Shown piece by piece: positions 43,307 through 52,275 of a DNA stretch of 64,000 nt (position 1 is the stretch's first letter; each line of letters starts with the position of its first letter). The translations under genes were made by a program, and so were the position numbers. This DNA is from Caminibacter pacificus (GTDB taxonomy: Bacteria; Campylobacterota; Campylobacteria; Campylobacterales; Nautiliaceae), in contig NZ_RJVK01000001.1 in NCBI RefSeq assembly GCF_003752135.1, positions 124,001-188,000 of the forward strand, given 5' to 3'. The notes beneath the pieces are model-generated. The model made no database searches, was not told where the DNA came from, and saw nothing but the letters and a program-made list of their open reading frames with translations.

Positions 43307-46300
43307 GAGGGTTTGTTTTTTTGTTTCTCGGGTCTGTAGAGTAAGCAAGCATAGGTACGTAAACGAGAGTTAGGAAAGTTCCTACAAGAAGACCGCCGAT
43401 TGCTACATCAGCAATAGGTGAGAGTCTCTCAAGACCTACCGCCCATTCAAGAGCGATAGGAATCATTCCCGCAATCGTTCCGAATGCGGTCATCATAACG
43501 GGTCTGAATCTCACTTTTACGCTCTCAATAGCAGCTTCAAACGGCGATTTTCCGCTGTGTTCGAACTCTTTGTAAAAGTCGATAAGAAGTACTGCGTTTT
43601 TGATAATAATCCCAAATAGCAACAATAACCCCACCATACTCGGCATACATGAAGGTTTGTTTGCTATTAGTAACGCCCAACTAGCACCAATCATAGATAG
43701 CGGAAGTACGACGATCATAATAAGTGCGAGTCTTAGTGATTGATAAACGACCATTAAAGTCAAAATCAAAATAACCACTCCAACCGCAATTGCTTTTACA
43801 AGTCTTCCAAAAGAATCGTCCATTTCACTAACGTCACCTGCTTGTTTGTAGTTTTTGATTCCGTGTTCTTTTAAGAGTTTGTCGGCATCATCCGTAATCA
43901 AACTAACAGGTCTTGTTTTTCTGTAACCCTCTACGTCAATTGCGTATTGAAGGTTGTATCTGTCGATTTTTGAATATGTAAACTCTTTTTTAATTTGCGC
44001 TATTTCACCAAGAGGAATAGGACCTTTTTTTGTATCTATAGGCAATAATTTTAGAGCTTCTATATTTTCGAATTGTTTATTAAATCTTACTCTTACAAAT
44101 TGCACGTTCATACTCGAAAGATTCGTAAGCATTGCAACCGGCATATCTTTTAGAGCTATTTGATACGCGATACCGGCAGGTGTTATTCCGTAGCTTAGGG
44201 CTTTATTGGTGTCTATTTTAATAACGACTTCGTTAAAATCCTTATCCCACGTTTTCATTATAGTCGTAAGACCTTTTACGTTATAAAGAAGTTTTTCTAT
44301 TTTTTGCGCTTCTTTTGGAAGTTGTTTATAGGTATCGCTAAGAAGTCTTACGTCAAGCGGTGCGTTGATTGTGGATAGGGCTGTCGCTCCGTAATCGTAA
44401 ACTCCGATTTTTTTAATTCCGGGGATTTTTGCAAGTTCGTTTCTTACTTCGTCTTCAAGTTGCCAAATTGTTTTTTTTCTGTGGAATCTATCAATTGCGA
44501 TGATTGTCATATTGATACTGTTTCCGCCGCCTCCACCGGTGATTGAGAGCACGTCTTTTTGAGTACCGATGGCAATTGAGGATTTTTCAAGCCAAGATTG
44601 TTTGTTTAGCCATGTTAGGAAAGGTTTTAGTCTTTTTTCACTTTCTTCGGCGTTAAGGTTACTTGAAAATTCAATATGAGCTTTCATAATTCCGGTATCC
44701 ATAGGAGGCATAACGTCTCTACCGATTATAGGCATAATATTTTTTACGCTAAGCATAAGTACTATCATTGCCCCAGCTATTAAAAGCATTCTTCTTAAGA
44801 CGTAAAATTTACCGTTTGAGAAATGTAATATACCCACATAAGGTTTTATTAGTTTCGCAATTGTGTTTTGATAAAGTTTTTCAAAGAAAATTTCAACTCT
44901 TGTCTTTTTAAAGCCTTTTTTGTATAAAAGAGTCGAAAGTTTAGGAATAAAAGTAACGGATAAAAACCAACTGATAAGCAATGCAACTATTAGCGTTTCT
45001 ATTAGAGGTTTGAAGATTTTTTCAGGATATCCTCCCACGAACATAAGAGGGAAAATAATCGCTATTGTCGATACGCTTCCGGCAAAAATCGGTTTTAACA
45101 CCTCTTTTGTACCTTCATAAATCGCTTTTTGCAAATCTTCTTTGTTTTCGAGGTGACGCTCGATATTTTCAAGTACGACGACCGCATCGTCCGTAAGCAT
45201 TCCGAGTGCTAAGATAATAGCGGTATAAATTACTATATTAAGACCTTGGCCTGTTAGGTATAAATAAGCAATCGTTCCGAAAAATACCATCGGAATAGAA
45301 AGAGCGGCTGCCGCAAGCGCTCTAAAATTGGCTAAGAAAATCAAAAGCACTATAAGCGTAAAGATTATCGCATCTCTTAGCGCTTCTAACATGTTGATAT
45401 TCGAAGTTTCGATTAGGTTTCTTTGAGTATCGGAAATAGTAACTTTTATATTCGGATAGAGTTTTTCAATTTTTTTCATCTCTTCTCTTGCCGCGTCACT
45501 CGTAGCAAGTACGCTGCCGCTTGGTGCTCTTTGGACGCTTATGGCAATTGAAGGAGCGTTATTTCCTATATAAAGAGTGTTGTTTGTTTGATAACTCCAA
45601 GAAATATCCGCAATATCTTTTAATCTGACGTTAGGTTTTATAAGTAAGTTTTTAAGCTTTTTAACGTCGTCTTTTTCTCCGTAAAAGCTTAGAGTAATAA
45701 ACGAATTTTTCGTTTTTACGAAACCTATAGGCATATTCAAATCCGTAGTTTGAATGATTTTTATCAAATCGTCAAACGAAATGCCGTATTTTTTTAGTTT
45801 CAAAGGGTCGATTTTTACCATAACCGCGCTGTCGTATCCGCCGAAAACTTCTACGTTTCCGATATTCGGATTACTTAGGAGTTTCGGTTTTATAAAATGA
45901 GTCGCTATTTTTTTGATTTCGGGCAAAGTTATGGAGTTGTTTTTCGGACTTAGAGCAAAAACATCCACCGGTGCTGTAAAATCACCCACCAAATAAATTG
46001 CCGGAATAGAGTTTTTTGGTAGTTTGTCTTTTATTCTGTTTAGAGCGTTACTGACATCCACGCTTGCTTGTTGTAATGTTTTTGTGTAGTCGAAAACCAC
46101 GTGTACGATAGAGAAGTTTGCGACGTTTGTAGATTTGATTTGATATACGTTACTAAGAGTCGCCATCTCTTCTTCTATCGGTTTTGATACCGTTGTAGCG
46201 ACAACCGAAGCCGTAGCACCCGGGACTTGCGTAAATATTACGACTTCCGGACGGTTTGCGTCGGGGAATAGGTTTTTAGGCATTTTTATAAGCCCGATTA

Positions 46301-46370
46301 CCCCGAAAACGAACATTCCCAAGATAATTGCGGATAATAAATAGCCTCTTTTATAGAAAAATTCAAACAT
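43296..46370 (-). CDS. RND-family multidrug efflux pump, inner-membrane transporter
   Basis: A 1024-residue AcrB/HAE1-type proton antiporter with twelve membrane helices and two large periplasmic loops. The proton-relay acids are in ALGMLTDDAVVVLENIERH (TM4) and the key Lys in LLFGIIIKNAVLLIDF (TM10). It is the transporter of a tripartite system with the membrane-fusion and TolC genes just upstream in transcription order. Substrates cannot be told from sequence; the D-D-K relay excludes a loss-of-function copy. Confidence 0.93.
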   Translation of the reverse strand: MFEFFYKRGYLLSAIILGMFVFGVIGLIKMPKNLFPDANRPEVVIFTQVPGATASVVATTVSKPIEEEMATLSNVYQIKSTNVANFSIVHVVFDYTKTLQQASVDVSNALNRIKDKLPKNSIPAIYLVGDFTAPVDVFALSPKNNSITLPEIKKIATHFIKPKLLSNPNIGNVEVFGGYDSAVMVKIDPLKLKKYGISFDDLIKIIQTTDLNMPIGFVKTKNSFITLSFYGEKDDVKKLKNLLIKPNVRLKDIADISWSYQTNNTLYIGNNAPSIAISVQRAPSGSVLATSDAAREEMKKIEKLYPNIKVTISDTQRNLIETSNINMLEALRDAIIFTLIVLLIFLANFRALAAAALSIPMVFFGTIAYLYLTGQGLNIVIYTAIILALGMLTDDAVVVLENIERHLENKEDLQKAIYEGTKEVLKPIFAGSVSTIAIIFPLMFVGGYPEKIFKPLIETLIVALLISWFLSVTFIPKLSTLLYKKGFKKTRVEIFFEKLYQNTIAKLIKPYVGILHFSNGKFYVLRRMLLIAGAMIVLMLSVKNIMPIIGRDVMPPMDTGIMKAHIEFSSNLNAEESEKRLKPFLTWLNKQSWLEKSSIAIGTQKDVLSITGGGGGNSINMTIIAIDRFHRKKTIWQLEDEVRNELAKIPGIKKIGVYDYGATALSTINAPLDVRLLSDTYKQLPKEAQKIEKLLYNVKGLTTIMKTWDKDFNEVVIKIDTNKALSYGITPAGIAYQIALKDMPVAMLTNLSSMNVQFVRVRFNKQFENIEALKLLPIDTKKGPIPLGEIAQIKKEFTYSKIDRYNLQYAIDVEGYRKTRPVSLITDDADKLLKEHGIKNYKQAGDVSEMDDSFGRLVKAIAVGVVILILTLMVVYQSLRLALIMIVVLPLSMIGASWALLIANKPSCMPSMVGLLLLFGIIIKNAVLLIDFYKEFEHSGKSPFEAAIESVKVRFRPVMMTAFGTIAGMIPIALEWAVGLERLSPIADVAIGGLLVGTFLTLVYVPMLAYSTDPRNKKTNPLKS

Positions 46371-46372
46371 TT

Positions 46373-47443
46373 TTATCCTTTATTTTCAACTTTGATAGGA
46401 TAGCCGGCTTTGATTTTAAGTAAAATATCCGGTTCGGCTTGAATTACCGGAGTATCTATTTTTTCTTCGATTACCACACCTTCGACTCCGCTGGCTTTAA
46501 TATGAATTTCTTTTGTTTTAGGTGTGAAAATGTAGTTTTTGTTTTCGATAGTCAATATTGTGTTAAAAGGTAAAAACGTTCCTTTTCCTTGGAAAGTCAC
46601 TACTTTTACGTTAACTTTTTCACCCGGTAGCAGGTTTTTATCTTCCACTTCCGCTTTATAAGCTTTTATTCCGTTAATCGTACTTTTTAGAGGGATTAGC
46701 GGATACTCTTTTGATTTATAAATTATTGCTTTTTCTTCTTTTGGCAAAAGCACAAGCAGATAGTTTCCGCTGTTTGGAGTGATTTTTAAAATAGGTTTTA
46801 GCATAGGTGCGATATCGCCTTTATTGAAAAGTTTCGCACTTACAACGCCGTTTGTGTTTGCATAAATTGTAGTGTATTTTAGGTTGTCAAGGATTGATTG
46901 TTTTTGAGAATACAAAGATTTAAGTGAGTTTTCATCTGCTTTTATCGCCGCTTTTAGAGTAGCGATTTTACTCTCTTCATTTTGATATTGTTCGATAGAA
47001 GCCATTTTTACTTCAAGTAGTTTTTTCGTTCTGATGTGGGTTTTGATTAAGTTTTCAAGGGATATTTTTTGTGCGTTGATTTTATCTTTTAAAGAGGCGA
47101 TTTTCGAATCGATAGTATTTAATTGCGATTTTAATTCGCTATCGTCTATTTTAACAAGCAAATCGCCTTTTTTTACTTTTTCTCCCAAGTTTTTGATATA
47201 TAAGATTTTACCAGGGAATTTTGTAGCTATTGCTACTTCGTTTGAGTTTTTAACTTCCGCAACCGCAGGAAGAGTCAATGTAACTTCTTTATATTCCGGC
47301 TTATACATTTTTACTACAATCGGATAAAGTGTGGCCGTTTTTTCTTTTGCGTCGGCTTCTTTTTTTAGCTTGATTAGTCTATATCCGCCGAATGCCAATG
47401 CAATAGCGATGATTATTGGAATTACGATTTTTAGTACTTTCAT
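46373..47443 (-). CDS. RND efflux periplasmic adaptor (membrane-fusion protein)
   Basis: A 356-residue HlyD/AcrA-type adaptor. An N-terminal membrane segment (VLKIVIPIIIAIALAFGGYRL) is followed by the lipoyl half KFPGKILYIKNLGEKVKKGD, a hairpin coiled coil (~110-185), the second lipoyl half and a beta-barrel domain. It is not a lipoprotein, as no lipobox is present. It starts 4 bp inside the TolC gene end and lies 2 bp before the pump gene. It bridges the pump to the TolC channel in the periplasm. Confidence 0.92.
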   Translation of the reverse strand: MKVLKIVIPIIIAIALAFGGYRLIKLKKEADAKEKTATLYPIVVKMYKPEYKEVTLTLPAVAEVKNSNEVAIATKFPGKILYIKNLGEKVKKGDLLVKIDDSELKSQLNTIDSKIASLKDKINAQKISLENLIKTHIRTKKLLEVKMASIEQYQNEESKIATLKAAIKADENSLKSLYSQKQSILDNLKYTTIYANTNGVVSAKLFNKGDIAPMLKPILKITPNSGNYLLVLLPKEEKAIIYKSKEYPLIPLKSTINGIKAYKAEVEDKNLLPGEKVNVKVVTFQGKGTFLPFNTILTIENKNYIFTPKTKEIHIKASGVEGVVIEEKIDTPVIQAEPDILLKIKAGYPIKVENKG

Positions 47444-48702
47444 TTGAACACCTTTTTGAAATTATTTCCGTAAATAAACGCTTTTTGAGCGATTAGGGAG
47501 TTTTTGGTAGCTTTTAGGTTAGCAACGTTTGCTTTTGCTAAAGCAAGGTCGTTTTCGTAATTTAGATATTCATCCACGGTCATAGTACCGAGTTTGAATG
47601 CAACTTTTGCGCTTTTTAACAGCTCTTCTTTTATTTTTACCGATTTTTTTGCAAGTGATAACGAGCGATTGACTATTTTTAAAGTTTTATCTATTTTTTC
47701 TATTTGAGATGTCAGCTCTTTTATCGTTTTTTGCAAAGTGAGTTTTGAGTTGATATATTCTATTTTTGCTTTTTGAACGTCCGAATTTCTTTTTTTATTA
47801 AAAATATTCCAATTAATATAAATCCCGGTACTTGCGGTATTTAGTGCGACGCTATCTTTGGTATTGTACGCCCAACCAAAACCTCTGTTTGCCGAGATTT
47901 TAAAAAATACTTTAGGTAAAAAGTCGTCTTTTTTCGCTTTTATATCAAGTAGTGAAGCTTTTATATTCTCTTTTATGGGTTTAACCGCCAAAAATTCCTC
48001 TTTTTTTACGTTTGATGTTTGAAAATCGATAGGTTTTTTGAGATGAATTTTCGTTAAAGTGTAAATTTTAGAATTGGTATCGGCGATTTTTGAGTCGATG
48101 TCGTTAATTTTTATATCTATTTGATTTACGGCATCTTTTAATCTTAGGAGTTTAAATTCCGGAATTCTTCCAACTTTCACTCCCACTTCAATTGCTTTAA
48201 TACTCTCTTGAATTGAATTTTTTTGAACTAAAAGCGCCTTTTTTAAAGAATACAAATAATTCAAATTACTCAGATAAATAACAAGCATCGATTCTCTTTG
48301 TAAAAGGTTGAGTTTTGCTTTGTATTTTGCCGCATTGATAATATAAGACATTTTTTCTTTATTGTCATATATCGTTTTGATAAAAAGCGGCATGGAAACG
48401 TCAAAACCTATTCTTATTATGTTTTGAGAAAAAGGAATCGAATCGTTTGTTTTTAAAAGATAAGCACTCTCAGTCGGTGTGACAGGTCTTAATGAAAACG
48501 GAGCGTTGTAATGCTCGGCTGATGAAAATAGATTTACGGTAGGATATAAAGAATTAATCACGCTTTTTTTAGCAATTTTTGCGTTTTTTACCTGTAAATT
48601 GTCTATTTTCGTCTCGGGTTGCTTTTTGATAGCGTCAAAAAGCGTGCCTATATCTGCGGCGTAAAGACTTGCCGCAATTAATACGAGGCTTAGTTTTTTC
48701 AT
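47440..48702 (-). CDS. TolC-family outer-membrane efflux channel
   Basis: A 420-residue outer-membrane factor with a Sec signal (MKKLSLVLIAASLYA). It has two repeated long-helix regions typical of TolC (for example VGVKVGRIPEFKLLRLKDAVN and AKVAFKLGTMTVDEYLNYENDLALAKA). It completes the tripartite pump. Its start overlaps the tetR stop by 4 bp and its end overlaps the adaptor gene by 4 bp, so the four genes are translated as one block. Confidence 0.92.
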   Translation of the reverse strand: MKKLSLVLIAASLYAADIGTLFDAIKKQPETKIDNLQVKNAKIAKKSVINSLYPTVNLFSSAEHYNAPFSLRPVTPTESAYLLKTNDSIPFSQNIIRIGFDVSMPLFIKTIYDNKEKMSYIINAAKYKAKLNLLQRESMLVIYLSNLNYLYSLKKALLVQKNSIQESIKAIEVGVKVGRIPEFKLLRLKDAVNQIDIKINDIDSKIADTNSKIYTLTKIHLKKPIDFQTSNVKKEEFLAVKPIKENIKASLLDIKAKKDDFLPKVFFKISANRGFGWAYNTKDSVALNTASTGIYINWNIFNKKRNSDVQKAKIEYINSKLTLQKTIKELTSQIEKIDKTLKIVNRSLSLAKKSVKIKEELLKSAKVAFKLGTMTVDEYLNYENDLALAKANVANLKATKNSLIAQKAFIYGNNFKKVFK

Positions 48703-49241
48703 GATTTAGCCTTTATATAAGATAAAATTGTAGTCGTTATTTCGTCATCAATATTAAAATCGGGAGATTTTTGAATTAGCTTAGAGACTTTTTTTCTAAG
48801 ATTGAGTGTATTTTGAAAAGTAGTGAATGCAGAGATGATAAGTGTTTGTATAAAAAACGGGTTTATATCGTTTGGTAAACTCTCTTGCAAAAATTTAATT
48901 GTTTTACTCATAATTTTTAAAGTCTCTTCTTGGAGGTGTTCTCCCTCGCATGACAACTCTTTTGCAAAAAGTTTTGCAATATCGGGATTTTGATGGAAGA
49001 ATTTAGACATCGTTTTTATGTAATGTATGATATTTTCTTCGTTTGTGGGTTGTTTTTGAAATTTTAAGGTTAAGAAATGGTGTTTGAATATTTCGTTATA
49101 AAGGTCGTTTTTGCTTTTATAATGATAATAAAGTGCCGGTTTGGTAATACCCAAATCTTCGGCAATCTCTTTCATTGAAGTATTTTCATATCCGCTTTTT
49201 GCGAAATGTTTTAGTGCGGTTTTCAATATTCTTTCTTTCAA
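48699..49241 (-). CDS. TetR-family transcriptional repressor of the efflux operon
   Basis: A 180-residue TetR/AcrR regulator. The N-terminal HTH reads FAKSGYENTSMKEIAEDLGI and then KPALYYHYKSKNDLYNEIF; the C-terminal ligand domain is divergent and contains Cys in LSCEGEH. The start is TTG at 49239-49241 with GGAG 5 bp upstream. It is the first gene of the efflux operon and sits directly behind a palindrome that overlaps the predicted transcription start. I infer autoregulation relieved by a pump substrate. Confidence 0.92.
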   Translation of the reverse strand: MKERILKTALKHFAKSGYENTSMKEIAEDLGITKPALYYHYKSKNDLYNEIFKHHFLTLKFQKQPTNEENIIHYIKTMSKFFHQNPDIAKLFAKELSCEGEHLQEETLKIMSKTIKFLQESLPNDINPFFIQTLIISAFTTFQNTLNLRKKVSKLIQKSPDFNIDDEITTTILSYIKAKS

Positions 49242-49250
49242 ATTTTCTCC

Positions 49251-49268
49251 TTACTTACCGGTAGGTAA
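49251..49268. promoter_or_regulatory. TetR-type operator palindrome
   Basis: TTACTTACCGGTAGGTAA is an 18-bp inverted repeat (8 of 9 positions per arm match). It covers the expected transcription start and the leader of the tetR gene. Confidence 0.75.
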
Positions 49269-49273
49269 ATAGA

Positions 49274-49279
49274 ATTATA
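49274..49279 (-). promoter_or_regulatory. -10 box of the efflux operon
   Basis: On the minus strand TTATAATTC lies directly before the operator palindrome. A start about 7 bp downstream falls inside the palindrome, so bound repressor would block initiation. Confidence 0.6.
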
Positions 49280-49317
49280 AAACTTTTTTGTTAAAATAGC
49301 AAGAAAAAAGGAAAAAA

Positions 49318-49896
49318 ATGAAAAAGTTTTTAGCGGTAGTAGGGATAACGAGTATGCTTTTTGCGGCAAACAGTGCCGATATAGACAAAAAATTAGATTT
49401 GATTTTACAACAAATCCAACAATTAAAACAAGAAGTTAAAGCAAAAGATAAAGAGATAGAAAAATTAAAAAAAGAGCTTAAAACTCAACAAAAAGAGATT
49501 AAAAATCAAGCAAAAAAAACTCAAGAAGAGTTTGCAATAAAAAGTTGTGACAAAATCAAAGTCGTTTCTTTAAAATATAAGTTTAAAAAAATTGTATTTC
49601 CGTATTATGAATTGACAATAACTCTAAAAAATACTTATCCTAAAACCGTAGTTTATCTTCAAGGAAATCTTTATGCCGAAGATAAAGATGACGGTACTAA
49701 AGTATTGAAAGACTATATCGATAGGGATATAGTATTAAAACCCGGAGAAGAAGTAACTATTCACAAAAAACATATGGTTGACGGTGATTTGGAAATGTAT
49801 CTAAAAGATGAAAAACCTGAAAATTTAAAACTCTATTTTATTGTAACAAAAGCCAAATTCAAAGACGGAACTTGGCTGAAATGCGGACTTTTTTAA
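49318..49896 (+). CDS. Periplasmic coiled-coil protein of unknown function
   Basis: A 192-residue protein: Sec signal (MKKFLAVVGITSMLFA), a coiled coil (~25-68, heptad Lys/Glu/Gln-rich) and a C-terminal beta-rich domain (~75-192). The last domain has a Cys at each end (SCDKIK and LKCGLF), perhaps a disulfide, and an immunoglobulin-like pattern (YELTITLKNTYPKTVVYLQG). Family unrecognised. AAGGAAAAA precedes the ATG. It diverges from the efflux operon with 76 bp between, so it could share the operator region. Confidence 0.7.
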   Translation: MKKFLAVVGITSMLFAANSADIDKKLDLILQQIQQLKQEVKAKDKEIEKLKKELKTQQKEIKNQAKKTQEEFAIKSCDKIKVVSLKYKFKKIVFPYYELTITLKNTYPKTVVYLQGNLYAEDKDDGTKVLKDYIDRDIVLKPGEEVTIHKKHMVDGDLEMYLKDEKPENLKLYFIVTKAKFKDGTWLKCGLF

Positions 49897-50696
49897 CAAT
49901 TAATCTCTTTATTGCTTAAAATTTTAAGCTCGTCGCAGGTAAATCCGGCTTTTAGTCTGGCTGCGACGTTTAGGTCTTTTTTCTTCCAATCTTTAAAAAA
50001 AGAATCGATAATTTCGAAATATGTTTTTAGCGGGTCTAAATTTTTCCTTTCGCACTCCCACTTAAACCATTTATCGCCTTTGCTAACATGAGGGATTTCT
50101 TCTTTTAAAATAACGTTTAATGCATCAATCACTTCTTTTGCAAACGGGTCGTTTGTTTTTTGGAGTCTTTTTATTATCTTTTCGTTTGCGTCAAGTCCGT
50201 TGGCTTCGTACCATCTCGGAATTATCGCCATTCTGCTTAATAAATCTTGAGTTTTTTGAGAAGCTTCAAAAAGCGAATTATGTACGGGAAAATCTCCGTA
50301 TTTATAGCCTGTTTTTTCAAGCAGTGAATTCATCATTTTAAAATGTCTAATCTCATCTTCGGCGACTTCGAGCCAATCGAGATAATATTCTTTCGGAAGA
50401 TTTCTAAATCTATAGCAGGCATCAAGAGCCAAATCTATAGCACTATATTCGATATGAACTATTGCGTGTAATAAGACCGCTTTTTTTTCGTCGGTTTCAA
50501 AACCTCTTCTTCTTGGTACTCTTGCCGGGTGGACTATTTCGCAAAAGTCGGCATAACTTGGTTTTTCAAAGATTTTGGGCTTTTCATTCGAAGTAAAATT
50601 ATAAGAGTCGATATTTTCATAAAGCTTATAAAAAAGTTCGAACTTTTTATCGTAATCGGAAGTTTCGATTATTTTTTCAAGTTCTTGATAGAACAT
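49893..50696 (-). CDS. DUF455 ferritin-like protein
   Basis: A 267-residue member of the DUF455 family, a di-iron four-helix bundle related to MiaE-type hydroxylases. Iron ligands are suggested by HAIVHIEYSAIDLALDA, AEDEIRHFKMMN and LKEEIPHVSKGDKWF (the ExxH pattern). Cytoplasmic. The product is thought to act in tRNA modification or metabolism, but this is not established. Start ATG at 50696 with AAAAGGAC. A TATAAT box lies at 50716-50721 on the minus strand. It is convergent with the coiled-coil gene, overlapping by 4 bp. Confidence 0.85.
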   Translation of the reverse strand: MFYQELEKIIETSDYDKKFELFYKLYENIDSYNFTSNEKPKIFEKPSYADFCEIVHPARVPRRRGFETDEKKAVLLHAIVHIEYSAIDLALDACYRFRNLPKEYYLDWLEVAEDEIRHFKMMNSLLEKTGYKYGDFPVHNSLFEASQKTQDLLSRMAIIPRWYEANGLDANEKIIKRLQKTNDPFAKEVIDALNVILKEEIPHVSKGDKWFKWECERKNLDPLKTYFEIIDSFFKDWKKKDLNVAARLKAGFTCDELKILSNKEINC

Positions 50697-50715
50697 TGAA
50701 AGTCCTTTTTGTGAA

Positions 50716-50721
50716 ATTATA
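50716..50721 (-). promoter_or_regulatory. -10 box of the DUF455 gene
   Basis: The minus strand reads TTATTATAATTTC, a TATAAT 20 bp upstream of the ATG. The short leader leaves room only for the AAGGAC ribosome site. Confidence 0.5.
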
Positions 50722-50778
50722 ATAAAGATAAAAATTTTTTTGTCGATTTTAATATAAATTTCATAAAAGGGAGAAAAG

Positions 50779-51939
50779 ATGAAAAAGCTTTTGTTATCTG
50801 CCGCGGCGGTTTTGTTTTTTGTGGGATGCGGTAGCTCTTCTGGCGGGGGTGAAGAGCTAAAAACGGCAAGTGCTACGTATGTTGACGCTCCTGTTGCCGG
50901 AATTGAATATCAATGTGGCGGCGTTTCGGGAGTCACGGATAATTTGGGAGGTTTTATTTATGAAGAGGGAAAAGATTGCGTTTTTAGAGTAGGAGGGATT
51001 GCCTTTAAGACGATAAAATCTTACGAGCTTGAAGAGGGTAAAGTTATAATGGAAAACTCTTCCGCGATAGCGGCACTTTTGCAGACGTTGGATATCGACG
51101 GGGACCCGAGTAACGGTATAACGATAAGCGCCGAAGAAAATAAACTGCTTGCAAACTATTCACTCTCTTCAATTGACGATACGGCTATTGAGAGTTTATA
51201 TGAAAAGCTAAAGACTTTGCCAACATACAACGGAAAATATTACACTAAAACCGAAGCTCTTTTAAATCTTATTCACTCCCAAACGCAAATGGTAAAAGAT
51301 ACTCTTGCAAACAAAACCCTCTATTACGTAAAAAGTGCGGATGAAGTTGAGGAAGGTTATTTAACGATAAACGCAGACGCAAACGAGACGAATATAGACG
51401 GCGCAGTGAATATGGGTTTTAGTATAAACGGCACGGTTGTGAATTTTGAAGACAATACTACCGCGGTTTTGAATTTATATAACGATAGAGTTACTTTAAC
51501 GTATCTGTATGATAATTTGCCCGTGAAATCTCTTGAGCTTTTCTATTCGAAAACTCAAGCCGATAACTTTGCAAACGAATTAAAAAGCGGAGAATACTTA
51601 AAAAAATTAATTGCGGGAAAAGTTTTTTATCAAGTTTTTCAAGATAGTGATGGAAATTTGATTTTAAATCAGGTACAGATAAATTCGGACGCGAGTGCCG
51701 GGCTTTTTCATGCTGTTGACGGAACGAAATTCGGAGGCACTTTTTCTATAAAAATATCCGGAAACAAACTATATTTGCATATCGACGGAGTAAATATAGA
51801 TTATAGTGTAGAATATTTGGGTAAAAGTGATGAAATGCTTATCTTTGCGCCGTCCGAACAAAACGTTAATATAGCTTCGTATATGTTTTTTGATGAAAAT
51901 TATGCACAAAACATTCTTGCTTTACTTCAAAATAATTAA
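50779..51939 (+). CDS. Surface or periplasmic lipoprotein of unknown function
   Basis: A 386-residue protein with lipobox FFVGCGSSS and a Gly/Ser linker. The N-terminal domain has the YVDAPVAGIEYQCG, GVTDNLGGFIYEEGKDC and FRVGGI segments, common in secreted Campylobacterota and gammaproteobacterial lipoproteins that resemble carboxypeptidase-regulatory folds. LDIDGDPSNG looks like a Ca-binding loop. The remainder is beta-rich. Precise function unknown. GGGAGAAAAG precedes the ATG. It lies 33 bp upstream of the UbiB operon and may be a separate unit. Confidence 0.75.
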   Translation: MKKLLLSAAAVLFFVGCGSSSGGGEELKTASATYVDAPVAGIEYQCGGVSGVTDNLGGFIYEEGKDCVFRVGGIAFKTIKSYELEEGKVIMENSSAIAALLQTLDIDGDPSNGITISAEENKLLANYSLSSIDDTAIESLYEKLKTLPTYNGKYYTKTEALLNLIHSQTQMVKDTLANKTLYYVKSADEVEEGYLTINADANETNIDGAVNMGFSINGTVVNFEDNTTAVLNLYNDRVTLTYLYDNLPVKSLELFYSKTQADNFANELKSGEYLKKLIAGKVFYQVFQDSDGNLILNQVQINSDASAGLFHAVDGTKFGGTFSIKISGNKLYLHIDGVNIDYSVEYLGKSDEMLIFAPSEQNVNIASYMFFDENYAQNILALLQNN

Positions 51940-51972
51940 AATATGTTAAAATAAATAAAAAAGGAGGGGGAA

Positions 51973-52275
51973 ATGATTAAAATAGACGAACTTTTAAAAG
52001 TAGGTGTGGGAAGTCTTTTTTTGGCAAAAGAAAAACTCGAAGAATTTGTAGAAGAGGCTAAAAAAAGAGGAGAACTAACCGAAAAAGAGGCTGAGAGTTT
52101 GATTGAAGAGCTTAAAAAAGAGTCTCAAGAAAAACTTAACGAACTTAAAAAAATGATTGAAGATGAGGTAAGAAGACAACTAAAAGAGTTGGGTGTAGCT
52201 ACGAAAGAGGATATCGAAAACTTAAAAAGCGAACTTAAAGAACTAAAAGAACTCTTAAAAAATGTTCAAAAATAG
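51973..52275 (+). CDS. Phasin-like coiled-coil protein preceding UbiB kinase
   Basis: A 100-residue, strongly charged protein that is nearly all coiled coil (IEELKKESQEKLNELKKMI, then LKSELKELKELLKNVQ). An N-terminal helix (DELLKVGVGSLFLAKEKLEEF) resembles PHA granule-associated/phasin-like proteins often encoded next to UbiB kinases. Very strong ribosome site (AAGGAGGGGG), with TTAAAAT as a possible -10 near 51945. Its last 14 bp overlap the ubiB-like gene. No PHA synthesis genes are seen here, so a granule role is not supported; a UbiB partner or membrane adaptor is the better guess. Confidence 0.75.
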   Translation: MIKIDELLKVGVGSLFLAKEKLEEFVEEAKKRGELTEKEAESLIEELKKESQEKLNELKKMIEDEVRRQLKELGVATKEDIENLKSELKELKELLKNVQK

